From the NCBI RefSeq assembly GCF_052324685.1, contig NC_135218.1, positions 17,225,479-17,289,478 on the forward strand: a stretch of 64,000 nucleotides of DNA, in the 5' to 3' direction. Under the pieces are notes generated by a model that was not told where the DNA came from, did not search any database, and saw nothing but the letters and a program-made list of their open reading frames with translations. Both the position numbers and the translations under genes were made by a program. Below, piece after piece: positions 12,501 to 24,693 of the stretch. Each line of letters begins with the position of its first letter. The stretch's first letter is position 1. This DNA is from Brachyhypopomus gauderio. Taxonomy: Eukaryota; Chordata; Actinopteri; Gymnotiformes; Hypopomidae.

Positions 12501-15500
12501 CCAAGCCAACTTCAGTCAAGATGCTGATACTAGAGAGCTTTGGGCTGTAGTGGAGGTCAGTGTTTTCTGTAATCTCACATCAGGCCTTTGGCATGCAGAG
12601 CAGAGAGAGGCATGCACACTCTCACTAACCAGTGCAGGCAACTCCTCAATATTGGGTAAAGGGATCTCATAGTGGTCTGGGAATATGACAAGCTTGGCTT
12701 CGTCTTCATACTCATAATCATCGCCGTTAAAATCACGGTTAAGTTCTAAATCTTCAAAAAGGAAAATATGACACATGATCAGATAGATATTTGACAGTAT
12801 CATTGTCTTGGGATATGTCCATGTGTTGTGGGGGATGGATATCAAGCTCTAACTACAAATATCATAATATTATTTTTTTTTTAATCAAAATTAAATAAGA
12901 ACAAATTTTGAAAGATTTGATGAACACACCCCAATATCAGTCCCAATGTACCTTAAAGCGTAATTTACATCTGGAAAGTAGACCACAGAATTTTGACTTC
13001 CAAGTTGAAAATTCATGAGCAGCACGTGTAAGTTGCTCAGCAACTCATTATCACCACGAGCTCGATCGACGCAGTGACGTCTGTTGCCACGCTCTTCCCA
13101 GACTGCTAAGGATGTACAACAATGCTGGACTGGGACCTGGCCATGACCACATGGGGAGAGAGTCTGCCCTGTTTAGTTTGGGTTTCATTTTCTGGTCTCT
13201 CTCTGAGCTATGGGGGGATTAGGTGATTAGGTCACTATGCTGGTTTAGAGCAGCCCCACCAACAAAACAGTGCCCTACAGCCCATGCCCACAGCGCCATG
13301 GCAGAGAACAACCGCAACACTATATGCATGTTCGTACAACTGAAAAAGGTCACAGAGCCCTGTACGCAAAAAAAGAAACAGAAACGAAAAACCAGAAAAG
13401 GTCTGACAGTCAAAATGTACCTCAGCTGACTGCAGTTCACCCGTGTTTATCAGTTAAACCACCATTACAATAAACCTCAGCTCATCCCCACAGCCTACGT
13501 CAGCCAACCAATGGCAGAAGTGGAGGAGCCATGAGGGTTGATAGGGCACAGCAGCTGATGGGAGGGCACTGACAGGGCCGAGGGTCCACTGTAAACCAAC
13601 CCTCCTTACTGGTGCATCAGGCCAGAGGAAGCATGTGGCACTTTAGATTTAGAACAGTTACTAACTGCATGAACAAATAAATGAACTATATTTAGTCCTA
13701 ACTGTGAAGAACTGAAATTTCTGAACATGTGGAAAACTACATCTTGAGGGACAAAACAGTGACTTTGTCCCCATAATTGAGCTCTGAGGCATGACTGTGA
13801 TTGGCTCTCTTTTGCATCTCCTCTACAGTAATCTTACCTAAAAATACTTTTCCGTTCCGTCTCCTTGGCATGGCACCTCCAGCAGCACCTGTGGCTTTCT
13901 GTGGCAAACAGCAACATTATTTATGATCCCCAAACCACAACAGCTGTCATAAACTGCTCTCCTTAACATCTCCCAGCCATAGAAAAAACATGTAAGTAAA
14001 AAAGAGAAAAAAAAATATTTTGCAAAATGTTGGCAAGCCCATCATGGGACTGATAATTTCAAAGATTTCTGTTTGGAATACATGGTAAGTTAACTGAAAC
14101 AAAGGCAGAGCTTGATCAAACTATATAAGAGGGCTCCTCATTAAATGTTCTGTGGTTGGAATAACGAAAGAGTCGAAATGCTGACATGCTTGCCGATTGA
14201 GCAGACAGAGGAGCTATGTGAATGCAGCTAGCTGTTTCTGAACTGATTGTGGATATAACATCACTAACCAGCACCTACCCTGACACCATGAGGTCAAGAA
14301 ATGAAGGTTGTAGGAAGTGTCCATAAATGTAAATGGTTTACATTTATGTTTTGTCTCATTTTGTTACATTCTAAGTATATTTAAATAATGATAATATTAA
14401 ACACTTTTGGGCCACATTGAAGACTTTCAATGCCCCTACAACATACTAATGACATGATAACAGAATCTTAGCATCTTGTATGGGAACATACGTTGTGACA
14501 CAGATTAACAGCATCTAGGTTTCAGCTAGTTGTTGGGCGGGTTAATTTTTTGACAAACATAAAAATGTGTGCAATCAAGCCACAAAATTTATTTAGCACT
14601 GAATATGTAGAGAACTTAACACTGCTGTCATTTACTATCTTATGTAACTGACTATGGCTCTGACAGTACAACCATTGGTCTGGTTAATAATGCACAGAAA
14701 AAACAAGAGCAAGGTACCTAGAAAACCAGTGGAGGCAGGTTGTGAAATAACGTAACATAATTCTCTTGTTTTGCTTTTTTTTTAGTCTTCACACTTTATA
14801 AGGCAACCATTCTGAAGCCAACGGGAACGCAGGCCAAAGCATCACACTGCTGCCCATTGTTTATTTGTCTGTTGTTGTCAACACAAACACACACACTATA
14901 TAAAAGCACACTACATCACCTCCATGAACATGTCATGAACCTGAAAACCACATGTTCTTTTTGCCAGAAATTATTTTTAGCAGACACCAGTATCTTTAGC
15001 TAGAGTAGAAATCTCTATTGATAACACAGGGATTGTATGAGGCTTATGGCTCAGAAAGATCACACTGTTAAATAGTAGTCCGTCATCTTGTTGTTGTGTA
15101 TGAGCCAAAACACACTGTAATAATTTAACTTGCACCAACAACTACAAGTGCAATGTGTAGTAAGAATGCCTACTGACACGTAAAAAAATAATTACTACAT
15201 TGTTTTAGTTTTTTTGATAGGCCATGTTTTGTCCGTTCCCTTATTTGGTCACATAGTCAGGGAGACCGTGTGAGCACAAAGATGGTCCGACACCATCAGA
15301 ACACCATTTTGTCTTATCTTTTTCTAAGACTTTGCTTTCGTGTTCAGTTGTTTAGAAGCTAGAAGCGTCTGGAATGCCTGGGGTCCCCCACCGAGCCCCT
15401 TACCTCCTTAACATGACGTTTTAAATGCATGTACACGCTCTGTCCAGTTTTACGGTAGTGTCTCTCCACGTGCTCTCTTCCGAAGCCCAGGAATGTGTTC

Positions 15501-16971
15501 ATACACACATACAGCCCACCGTCACACTCCTGTCGGGAGAAAGAGGCACACACTCAGGACTGCAAGACTATGCTAATTGTTACCTGTATTATTGTAATGT
15601 GGCAAGCAAGACAAAAACCAAACTAATTTCAAACCCCTGAACAAAAACAATAGTCATCACTCTATGACTCCCTATGTTTTAATATTGACATTTAAAACAA
15701 TAGAGAACTGTTTAATGTCTATGTCAATGTCAATTTTATACTAGTCTGCTTTTAGGCTACAAAATGAAGTTATGTAGTGGTTTCATGATCAACTTGTGTG
15801 CTTTTAAAGATGAAAAGCAATAAAAGTGAATACATAAAAAAATAAGTGGTAATGTAAATAGCCCTAAACATATAAATATTCAGTCACTGTGTGGCTGCAA
15901 TTCGGTTTAATAATCGTGTGCCTTTGTCATTAGAAAACACCTTGGATTGTTGATTGTTTCCTAACATAAAAATTACAATGTTCACATATTGCTTCGGGCC
16001 CCGCTAGCACCCAGACCCAAACCTTGCGTGTAGACTTCAAAACAAGACAAAACATACAACCCATGTAGGAATCCCAGCTCGCCAATAGGACGAGGGGCCA
16101 GACTCTCGGAAAAACCTCTCAATAGATGGTGGTGACACAGGAGCTTCAACGGCGATGGGGTTAAAAATAGTCTGACATGACGAACTCCAAACAGCTGAGT
16201 CACCTTTAAAATTGCTAAGGGACAGACCCATAGCATTAAACCAACATATTCCAAAAGTTGTAAAGAAATTGCATTTGCTTATCAGTTTTCCAATTTACGA
16301 TAGATATTTGGGATCACATCAATGTGGTCGACCGACAAGTCTCGATGACCTGAAATCTTTTTATAGTTAGGTCACAGGCAATATGATCCATTGTCAGATT
16401 AGCAGTGTGATCTGCCTAATTGTTTTTGATAACTTTGTCAGCTTCCAGTACAAACATGCATGCAAGGAGACGCGCTGAGATTTTGTTTTGAGACACTGTG
16501 CCATTTAGCTAGGAAACAAATATTCCTGGTTGAGCAGCTATCGCGAGGAGAATCAGGGGCAAGGCAAATTCCAACTTTAACTGGGCAGCTTTCTAGGTTG
16601 TTTTTGTGTCGCCATCTGATTGACGATCCACCTCATCGCTTTGAACAAAGGACAGCCTTCCTAGGATGTAAACATCAGTCTTTTATTTAATAATTTCCCT
16701 ACGCTGTCGTACAAGTTCAGGCGAATGGTGGTCCTGGGATCCCCAGATCTCACCATCAACTACGCAGCCTTTCACGTGTCAAGGAAAGCTACATGTGGTA
16801 GGGTGCACCATCAAGGCATCTGAACATTCATGCATCAGAAATATTTGACATGTTACTCACTGGAGAATCGTAGGAAAAAGCACATTCACTCTTGTAAACC
16901 CTGTCTCCTGATCGCGGAACTCTTATAGTTGGCATGTACGGGACCAGTAGCTCTCCCAGATCTGTAGCCAT
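366..16971 (-). CDS. usp13: usp13, ubiquitin-specific protease 13 (3' end off the window)
   Basis: Cysteine deubiquitinase of the USP5/USP13 group; in other vertebrates it trims ubiquitin from substrates in autophagy, ERAD and signalling. Coding exons in transcript order: 16861-16971, 15404-15529, 13838-13898, 12630-12751, 10373-10515, 9833-10017, 9293-9387, 8997-9187, 8671-8742, 8432-8525, 7671-7796, 5777-5930, 5486-5660, 4963-5051, 4398-4520, 4152-4178, 3753-3896, 2140-2306, 366-558. All junctions keep frame and have GT/AG ends, giving about 799 codons. Order: N-terminal UBP-like region, ZnF-UBP (about residues 188-249), Cys box with GNSCYLS (Cys near 327), QQD box, UBA1 (about 632-680), UBA2 (about 705-750). 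The acidic [10 protein letters not shown] stretch in exon 4 points to USP13 rather than USP5, as do the neighbours. About 50-60 residues with the catalytic His are missing to the left. The start gives MATDLGELL, about 17 residues shorter than the human N-terminus. Confidence 0.95.
2140..2306 (-). CDS. usp13: usp13 exon 18, start of UBA2
   Basis: Encodes [15 protein letters not shown], a linker, then [20 protein letters not shown], the first part of UBA2 with its MGF loop. The final three codons read KVV, where human USP13 and USP5 have RAT before NNN; this is a real difference or a shifted donor. Confidence 0.9.
3753..3896 (-). CDS. usp13: usp13 exon 17, UBA1
   Basis: Encodes [20 protein letters not shown] and onward to [11 protein letters not shown]. 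This is the first ubiquitin-associated domain, with the MGF loop and the typical three-helix spacing. USP13 UBA domains bind K63-type and other polyubiquitin in the mammalian enzyme. Confidence 0.93.
4152..4178 (-). CDS. usp13: usp13 exon 16, 27-bp microexon
   Basis: A 27-base exon between a CCAG acceptor and a GTAAG donor. It adds DSSMNNSLE and keeps phase 1 on both sides, so it can be skipped or included without a frame change. It lies at the linker before UBA1, where the human protein also has a short variable segment (RLMNQL-type). Short length makes this exon slightly less certain than the others. Confidence 0.75.
5974..6862 (+). mobile_element. decayed Tc1/mariner element in usp13 intron 11
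   Basis: The left end (TTATTAGGCACACCTGTTCA near 5990) and the right end (GGTGTATCTAATGTGGC near 6831) are inverted versions of each other, as in a widespread fish Tc1-like family. Between them are recognisable transposase pieces: an HTH-like region near 6120-6330, then a jump to the segment around 6500-6560, then CAAATGGCCTCCACAGTCAC near 6669. At about 890 bp it is well short of a full Tc1, so it has internal deletions. No intact reading frame remains. Exact ends are uncertain by about 5 bases. Confidence 0.8.
7671..7796 (-). CDS. usp13: usp13 exon 11, QQD box
   Basis: 42 in-phase codons including [20 protein letters not shown], the conserved NRQQDxQEFF segment that lines the USP active-site cleft. 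The alanine usual at RQQDA is valine here. Intron phases fit exons 10 and 12. Confidence 0.92.
8997..9187 (-). CDS. usp13: usp13 exon 8, catalytic Cys box
   Basis: Encodes [18 protein letters not shown], the Cys box of C19 peptidases. The nucleophile is the Cys of NSCYL (about residue 327 here, corresponding to human Cys345 after allowing for the shorter N-terminus). The exon ends within an Ala codon at a GTAAGA donor. Confidence 0.92.
9467..9795. repeat. 48-bp minisatellite filling usp13 intron 6
   Basis: About 6.5 tandem copies of a 48-base unit containing GTTCTGTACAATAA; that motif recurs at 9491, 9539, and at 48-base steps to 9779. Copies differ by a few substitutions. Because 48 is a multiple of 3, one minus-strand frame stays open through all copies and gives a 16-residue repeating peptide, which I regard as a by-product. 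The whole intron is 9388-9832, so the array takes up most of it. Confidence 0.92.
9833..10017 (-). CDS. usp13: usp13 exon 6, ZnF-UBP domain
   Basis: Encodes the core of the UBP-type zinc finger, starting at [14 protein letters not shown] and running through [20 protein letters not shown]. The Cys pair (CVKC), the later Cys and the His residues of the zinc site are all present. In USP5 this domain binds the free C-terminus of ubiquitin; in mammalian USP13 the same fold is reported to bind weakly. The donor at its end abuts the 48-bp minisatellite intron. Confidence 0.92.
11341..11832 (+). repeat. possible retroelement-derived repeat in usp13 intron 4
   Basis: A T-rich stretch that starts near CCCACCTGTGTCTTGAG and ends with CAATAAACCTCATTCCTGCA and CCGAACGTTACAG. 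The overall style (pyrimidine-rich, AATAAA near the end, then a short GC-richer tail) resembles solo-LTR or SINE-like repeats dispersed in fish genomes. I have not identified the family, and flanking duplications are not clear. Confidence 0.3.
16861..16971 (-). CDS. usp13: usp13 exon 1 (start codon)
   Basis: Contains the initiator ATG (16971-16969) followed by 37 whole codons beginning [19 protein letters not shown], then a GTGAGT donor. The [10 protein letters not shown] segment is typical of the USP5/USP13 N-terminus. No in-frame upstream exon is visible in the flanking sequence, so I take this as the start. Confidence 0.9.
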
Positions 16972-17250
16972 CTTTGCATTCCTGCTGCCCGCACCACTAT
17001 AGCGCCAGTGTCACAGGAGCAGACTGTCAATGAGGAGAAGGGATGGTGGTATTTTTAAATCATACAGACCCGACGTTCCCTACGATCACTGGGATGTGAC
17101 GACGAAAACATTGAGGGGCGGGGAGGGGGGAACGGGTGTCTTTTTGAGAAAGGAGCCAATATTTATGTCACTGTTCCCCTAAACACCTATTGGTGGAAAT
17201 TCGCGTTTATGAAAATACATTTAGGGCTGTGGGCTTTTCTATTGGCTACT
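16972..17250 (-). promoter_or_regulatory. probable usp13 promoter and 5' UTR region
   Basis: Just upstream of the usp13 start codon on the minus strand. Two CCAAT boxes read on the minus strand (ATTGG on the plus strand at 17189-17193 and 17241-17245), about 220 and 270 bases from the ATG. No TATA box is evident at a useful distance. The transcription start cannot be set from sequence alone. Confidence 0.4.
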
Positions 17251-17939
17251 GTACCGACTGGGGGCTTTAAGCGTATGAGAATATTGGATTTATTATATTA
17301 TGCTAATTTACTTGTACGTATTTAAATATATGTTGCTATTTTTATGATTTGTTGTGAATACTGTTTTAAATCTCGACTAATATATATCGTATTTTTTAAA
17401 CATATTCTGAATCTTACAAGCAGATTATTGACGTTATGTAATTGCACAGACATTTTCTTTAACTTATTGGAATAGTAATAATAATAATTATAATAATAGC
17501 TTCCATTTGAGGCTGGCCAAAAAACCAAAATGATACACAAATATAGGCCTTGCAAATCGTATCCCATTTATTCCTATTCCTTCTATAATGAGACATGCTT
17601 GTAGCAGAATATTTTTTAGAAGAACATATGCACAATAATACATATTGTATTATATATTATGACCGACAATGGACACACAAGTTTTTGTAAAACCACTGGT
17701 TTCTCACAAGCCAAATCAAATGTTCTTCCATGCCAACTTGGACCTACTGTAATTAAAATGTTTTATATAGGTCATCTCTCCTTATTCCAGTTGTGTTTAT
17801 GTACTCTCAAATCCAGAAAGGCCTGCCAGTTTAGGTTTTTATTAATGGCAATTGCTACTTAAAGGGTATGAATGTACAATGACAAATAATTGCACTGACA
17901 GAAGCATGCATGTGTACAGAGGCAACATATAAGGTTATT

Positions 17940-18190
17940 CTTCTTCCGGCAATTCCCATTTAGGGGTTGCCACAGAGGATCAAACTCCTCAATCTGGCCA
18001 TGTCCTGAGTGTCCTCCACTGACACACCAGCCACTCTTGTATCCGCTACCACTGCATCCATAAACCTCCTCATAGGTCTACCTCTCCTCCTCTTGCCTGG
18101 AAGTTTCATCCTCTCCTCCTCTTGCCTGGAAGTTCCATCCTCAAGACCCCTCTACCAATAAACCTCTCCTCCCTCCTCTGTACATGTCCA
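17940..18190. repeat. non-LTR (RTE-like) retrotransposon fragment
   Basis: Begins TTCTTCCGGCAATTCCCATT followed by AGGGGTTGCCACAG, a hallmark of a LINE fragment common in fish genomes (related copies usually read GGGTCGCCACAGCGGATCA). It contains a 29-base tandem duplication (18082-18110 and 18111-18139, one mismatch). Family assignment is from memory. The rest of the usp13-ndufb5 gap (17251-17940) is AT-rich with no feature I can support. Confidence 0.5.
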
Positions 18191-18294
18191 ACATATGGGC
18201 TTACATATACTGTTATTGATAAAATATATACGAGTTATTGTCATAAAGAAAGGAAAATGCTACAGGTAAAGAACTGTCAGGTTCTGCATCTTGG

Positions 18295-18310
18295 TTTATT
18301 ACACTTTATT
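18295..18310 (-). terminator. ndufb5 polyadenylation signals
   Basis: Two AATAAA hexamers on the minus strand (TTTATT at 18295-18300 and 18305-18310), about 120-135 bases past the ndufb5 stop codon. Position and orientation fit the 3' end of the ndufb5 transcript. Confidence 0.6.
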
Positions 18311-18430
18311 GGTGCCAAAGACAAGAAGAACATGAATAGATTTGCACAAATATCAATTTACATTATACATTGTATAATGACAATATTTTTCACAGGTTCC
18401 ATGTGAGAGGTACCAGGTGACCAACCACAG

Positions 18431-20607
<2,177 letters not shown>

Positions 20608-20720
20608 GGCTGTTTGGGGCACGATTTGCCAAGAACGTCAGTGATTGGTTCTCCAACCAGCACGTGAAGCCAAATTAGCCATCGATATTTGGGGCAAAAT
20701 ATATCTTAACGCTAACATTT
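20608..20720 (-). promoter_or_regulatory. probable ndufb5 promoter-proximal region
   Basis: Immediately upstream of the ndufb5 ATG (20607-20605). A CCAAT box reads on the minus strand (ATTGG at 20644-20648). In many vertebrates ndufb5 and mrpl47 are divergent from a short common promoter; here the two start codons are 1.87 kb apart because of an inserted transposon. The transcription start is not determinable. Confidence 0.35.
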
Positions 20721-21298
20721 AAATGTGATATTTATCTATAAATATATGTGATAAAATATTTTATTTTCATATATTACATCTAATGACAATTAACTGGTGC
20801 ACACATTCGTATGTCTCATATATTGCTTTTTATGTCCCAAAACCTGGGAAAGGGACGGATTATCTGGTTGCCAGGTTGGGTTAACTACAATTCCCCTCCA
20901 TAAAGTCTAGCATTCAGTTAGCAGTTAGCTGCTTCTAAGTCTGTATATTTGGAATCAACAATTATATACAGTGATAAAGAGTCATAATATTGCGAAATGT
21001 TGATATCAGAAACAATCATTGAGTATAAAAGTAATTTCTATATGATTCTAATATTCTATATAATTATTCTTAGAATTAAAAAAATCAAAACTCAGTAAAG
21101 ATTATTCAATAAATATTTTCAGATTTTCAGTATAAATTAAAATATAATTCACCTTTTCTGCAAGAATCAGAATTTATTTACCTGAATAACAAAACTTTTG
21201 TTTAGGACATGAACGGACCGCACCAGGCGAATTCTGCAGCCTTGCAACAGCATCCAATCAGGCAGAAGGTACTCTGAGTTTTGCACATTAACAGTTAT

Positions 21299-22288
21299 CA
21301 GGCCCGTAGCCAGGGGGGATCGAAGGGTTCGTTCGATGCGCCCCCCCCCGCCCCCGCACCCGCACCCTCCCTCCGTACACACATGCCCCTCAAGATAGGT
21401 AGGCTATTCAATGAATGAATTGTTAATCTCCGGTGAATATACAGACAAACAAATAAGGACAGCAACAACAGACTCACAACAAACTTATAACAGTGTTGCC
21501 AACTCTCACGCAATGAGCGTGAGACACGCGCATTTGACCGTTTTCACACGCTCACACGCCATACATTCGATTTCTCACGCTGAAAAAAATCTAGTTTATT
21601 TATCTTCGATCTACATCTATGATTCGGGTTTCCATCCAAACCTTTCGAAAAAATAATGCGCAATTTCCAAGTTTCGGCAGAAAAAAAAATGTGAATTAAG
21701 CCTTGTTTCCATTCATTACAGTTATGGGAATAAACTTTAGATCACGTGAGAGGACGCCAAACAATAGTGGTTTTACGTCCATCTGGCAGTTACGCATTTT
21801 TGCACGTTGAGGTTGTGAAACATTTTTTTCTTTTTCTTTTCTTTACATGGAGAAGTTAAATTCAATTTTTGCTCTCTCCAGAACTGTTTTTGTATGCATT
21901 TGCCATATTTACATCGCGATCATGTACAGAACCACTTGACTTGAGGCATGATACGTCATCGTTTATGCGAAAAACCCTTTTCCATCCAGTTTTTCCGAAT
22001 TTTGGCGATGCGATAGTCTAACTTTTCCACCTCCTCCTAGCGTAAACATCTTTTTGCGATATTTGGTCTTTTTCCATCCAGCTTTTTTCATGCGCATTTT
22101 CAAAATGCGCAAAAACTCGGTGGATGGAAAACCCACTGAGTTACTAGTTCGCTCTGGCGCCAACCACTGGCGATATATCGCTATAGGCGCAGCATAGAGG
22201 AAACATATAAGACATAACCCCCCCCCCCCCCTCACTCCACTTTTGGGGGAAAAAGATCCCCCCCATCACAATGCTGGCTACGGGCCTG
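21299..22288 (-). mobile_element. non-autonomous DNA transposon, CAGGCCCGTAGCCAG family, copy 1
   Basis: Perfect 15-base terminal inverted repeats (CAGGCCCGTAGCCAG at 21299 and its complement ending at 22288), flanked by a 5-base duplication GTTAT (21294-21298 and 22289-22293). It has no transposase frame. The internal sequence matches copy 2 (38823-39423) in the reverse orientation. It carries a second, nested element at 21626-22134. The 5-base duplication is shared in kind by both copies; I do not assign a superfamily. Confidence 0.85.
21626..22134. mobile_element. MITE-like element nested in copy 1
   Basis: Bounded by GGGTTTCCATCCA at the left and TGGATGGAAAACCC at the right, which are inverted copies with one extra base. 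Copy 2 of the host element lacks this segment and runs straight across the junction, which proves a later insertion (or a precise loss). Near the right end is a perfect palindrome TGCGCATTTTCAAAATGCGCA (22091-22111). I cannot see a clear target duplication. Confidence 0.7.
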
Positions 22289-22472
22289 GTTATCCCACAT
22301 CTGAGGGAGTAAGATTATTGTTACCTAAGAGTGCAGCCAGCACGTTCCTTTTATTAGTTACTAAAGCTTTACGCACAGTAAATATGCTTGAGTTTATATA
22401 GCTTATTGTGGTCACGTTAATTAAGTTTGGTACATCTGGCAACCCTGGTGAACGTTGACATTGCTTTTCAAA

Positions 22473-24412
22473 ATGGCGACCGCCACTCCATGCCGTCTTG
22501 CTGCTGTTTGTAGACAATTTCAACGCGTTATTAAAATATCCCTGTCGACAAAATCCCAATATTCGTCAACGGGATTGGGAAACTATCATTCCTGTCCGCA
22601 GAGGTAATAATACCATCTTATCTGAAAGATAATCATTGTGAATTTATACAAACGGTTGTTGGCAAGGTTAGCAAGCCAGGAAACCTAGATCGCAAACAAT
22701 GTTAAATAAGAATCCAGCGTCTTTTATTAACTACACTGTAGACTTGATAAACGATCTTATTCCAGTTTCTGAACTAAGGCACGATTTTTCTCAATTCAGC
22801 AATCCTGTGCAGTACCGGTTTCTCCATACGTCCTCAAGCAGATGGGGCCTTGAAGAATTCTTTGACTTGCCCGAAAATTGGGGCGAAACAACAGTGAAAT
22901 CAGGTTTGCTAAATTAACTGGTGTGACCGATTTTACAGCCTAATAATGTGGAAAGAGCGGCTTTAAATGTATACTAAAAGTCTAAATACATAGGTAATAG
23001 GTGACTTGTTTTGCTACTTTCATAGGTGCTCCATGGACTTCCAGACAGCTTAGGGCAAAAAGCAATGAAGACTTGCACAAGCTATGGTACACTTACTTTT
23101 CTACTAATAACTCTTTCATAAGCCCAGTTTTGTTACAGGGAAATGTAATATTCACAGTGGAGTTTCAAAACACTGTAAAATTGCCAGAAAATATAATCAA
23201 CAAGTACTAAACACTGCAATGCAAAAAATAATAATAATCCTAAATTCACTTGTCTGTTGGCATGGCAGTGGATAATTGGTGCCTAATAAATGTTGGCTAA
23301 ATAGGACATCTGAGTATGGCAATTCATTATTGTTTGAATCCCCTTGCCACTTGCAACTGAAAATGCTGTTGACATTATAATTTGAAGTTTACATGGGCTA
23401 AATAAAAGCTTTATGTACAATTCTTAATCATGTATATATTCACTGTAAGAAACAACTAACTACATAACCAGCCAACAGTTCCAAGTACTTGAAATATGTG
23501 ATGGGCATATTGTAGTTTTCTGCACATCCATACGGGTAGTTTTATTACATACAACACGGTCAGGATTTGGTTATGTAATAGTAACACTTATTTTATTCTT
23601 GAGCAGATTCTTTTATTTTTCAGGTATGTTCTTCTAAAGGAGAAGAACATGTTGCTAACTATAGAGCAAGAGGCTAAGCGTCAGTGTGTTCAAATGCCTA
23701 GCCCAGAGCGCATCAAGAAGGTAAACATAAACACATGCACATAAAGGCTATTAAACACTTGACTTATTAAAGCTTATCTCAGTCTGTGATCGCCGCACCT
23801 GTTCGACCTGGGACTCCATGTTGCTCCAAAGCTGATGACATGTATTTAATAGGTGGAGAGGTCCATGAGGAGGCTGGATGGAGTTGTGAATGATAGAGAG
23901 AAGTCTCTCCGCTTACTACAAACTGGTCAAGAAAAAGGGAGACCAGGAGAATGGAGGAGAAACCTTTTTGGCCACACTTTCTGGTAAGAATATTTGATCT
24001 CTGCCTATACATTTTCTGTGATCAGACTCTTAATAAAACAGGGCTCTTGGAATGTCATGTGGTATTTTATACTAATGAAACACTCTCTTTCAGGTACCGT
24101 TTTAGGGAACATCCTGTCCCATGGTACATGAACAAGATATATAAGAGGAAATGTTTCTACACACCATTTTTTGTTGCTCCTCACATAAGGTGAACTGAAC
24201 TGCAACATTTGCACTGCATATGAACACCATAACAAAAATAAAATGATGAATGCATCCTCTAGTATAATTCTCCAAAGATATTCATCTTACATTCTAATTC
24301 CAGGCTACGTATTGAAAAATATCTGCGGAATAAAATGAGGATAGAAAAGAGAGAGAAAAGCAAGCAGAAGAAGTTGGCCGAGATGTTTCCTAAGAAGACT
24401 GCACACGCATGA
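22473..24412 (+). CDS. mrpl47: mrpl47, mitochondrial ribosomal protein L47 (uL29m)
   Basis: Large-subunit mitoribosome protein of the uL29 family. Exons: 22473-22603, 22800-22903, 23026-23086, 23624-23720, 23853-23983, 24094-24189, 24304-24412. Every junction is GT/AG and in phase; 729 bases give 242 residues plus stop (human 250). The N-terminus is a basic mitochondrial targeting region. The uL29 core begins at [20 protein letters not shown] and continues with [20 protein letters not shown], then EQEAKRQ and [16 protein letters not shown]. The C-terminal mitochondrial extension has [15 protein letters not shown] and [12 protein letters not shown], ending in a Lys-rich helix. The ATG at 22473 follows CAAA, so -3 is A-rich and +4 is G. 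A weak ATTAAA poly(A) signal lies at 24573-24578. Confidence 0.95.
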
Positions 24413-24693
24413 AGTTACCAAAGGCAGACGACATCTGCTGCACAGCTAACAGTCCATATGTTCTAAACCAGATCTTCATCTGCAGGGATGGATCTATCGC
24501 CTGCTAGTGAATTTACCATATAATACACATGTGACTTGTTGGGTTTATGGCATAACATTGACTGAGCAAAATATTAAATATTGATTCAATTACTGACTTT
24601 TGTATGTACTGTTATGAAGTTGAGAATGAAACAGTAAAGCTTCAGTATTGTGTCTGTATTTGACAAAGCTTTTAAATATGTTAATTCTGTGTA

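Noticed and set aside
366..16971. USP5 instead of USP13
   Set aside because: The [10 protein letters not shown] segment, the exon 3 [13 protein letters not shown] type sequence and the ndufb5-mrpl47-actl6a neighbours all fit USP13.
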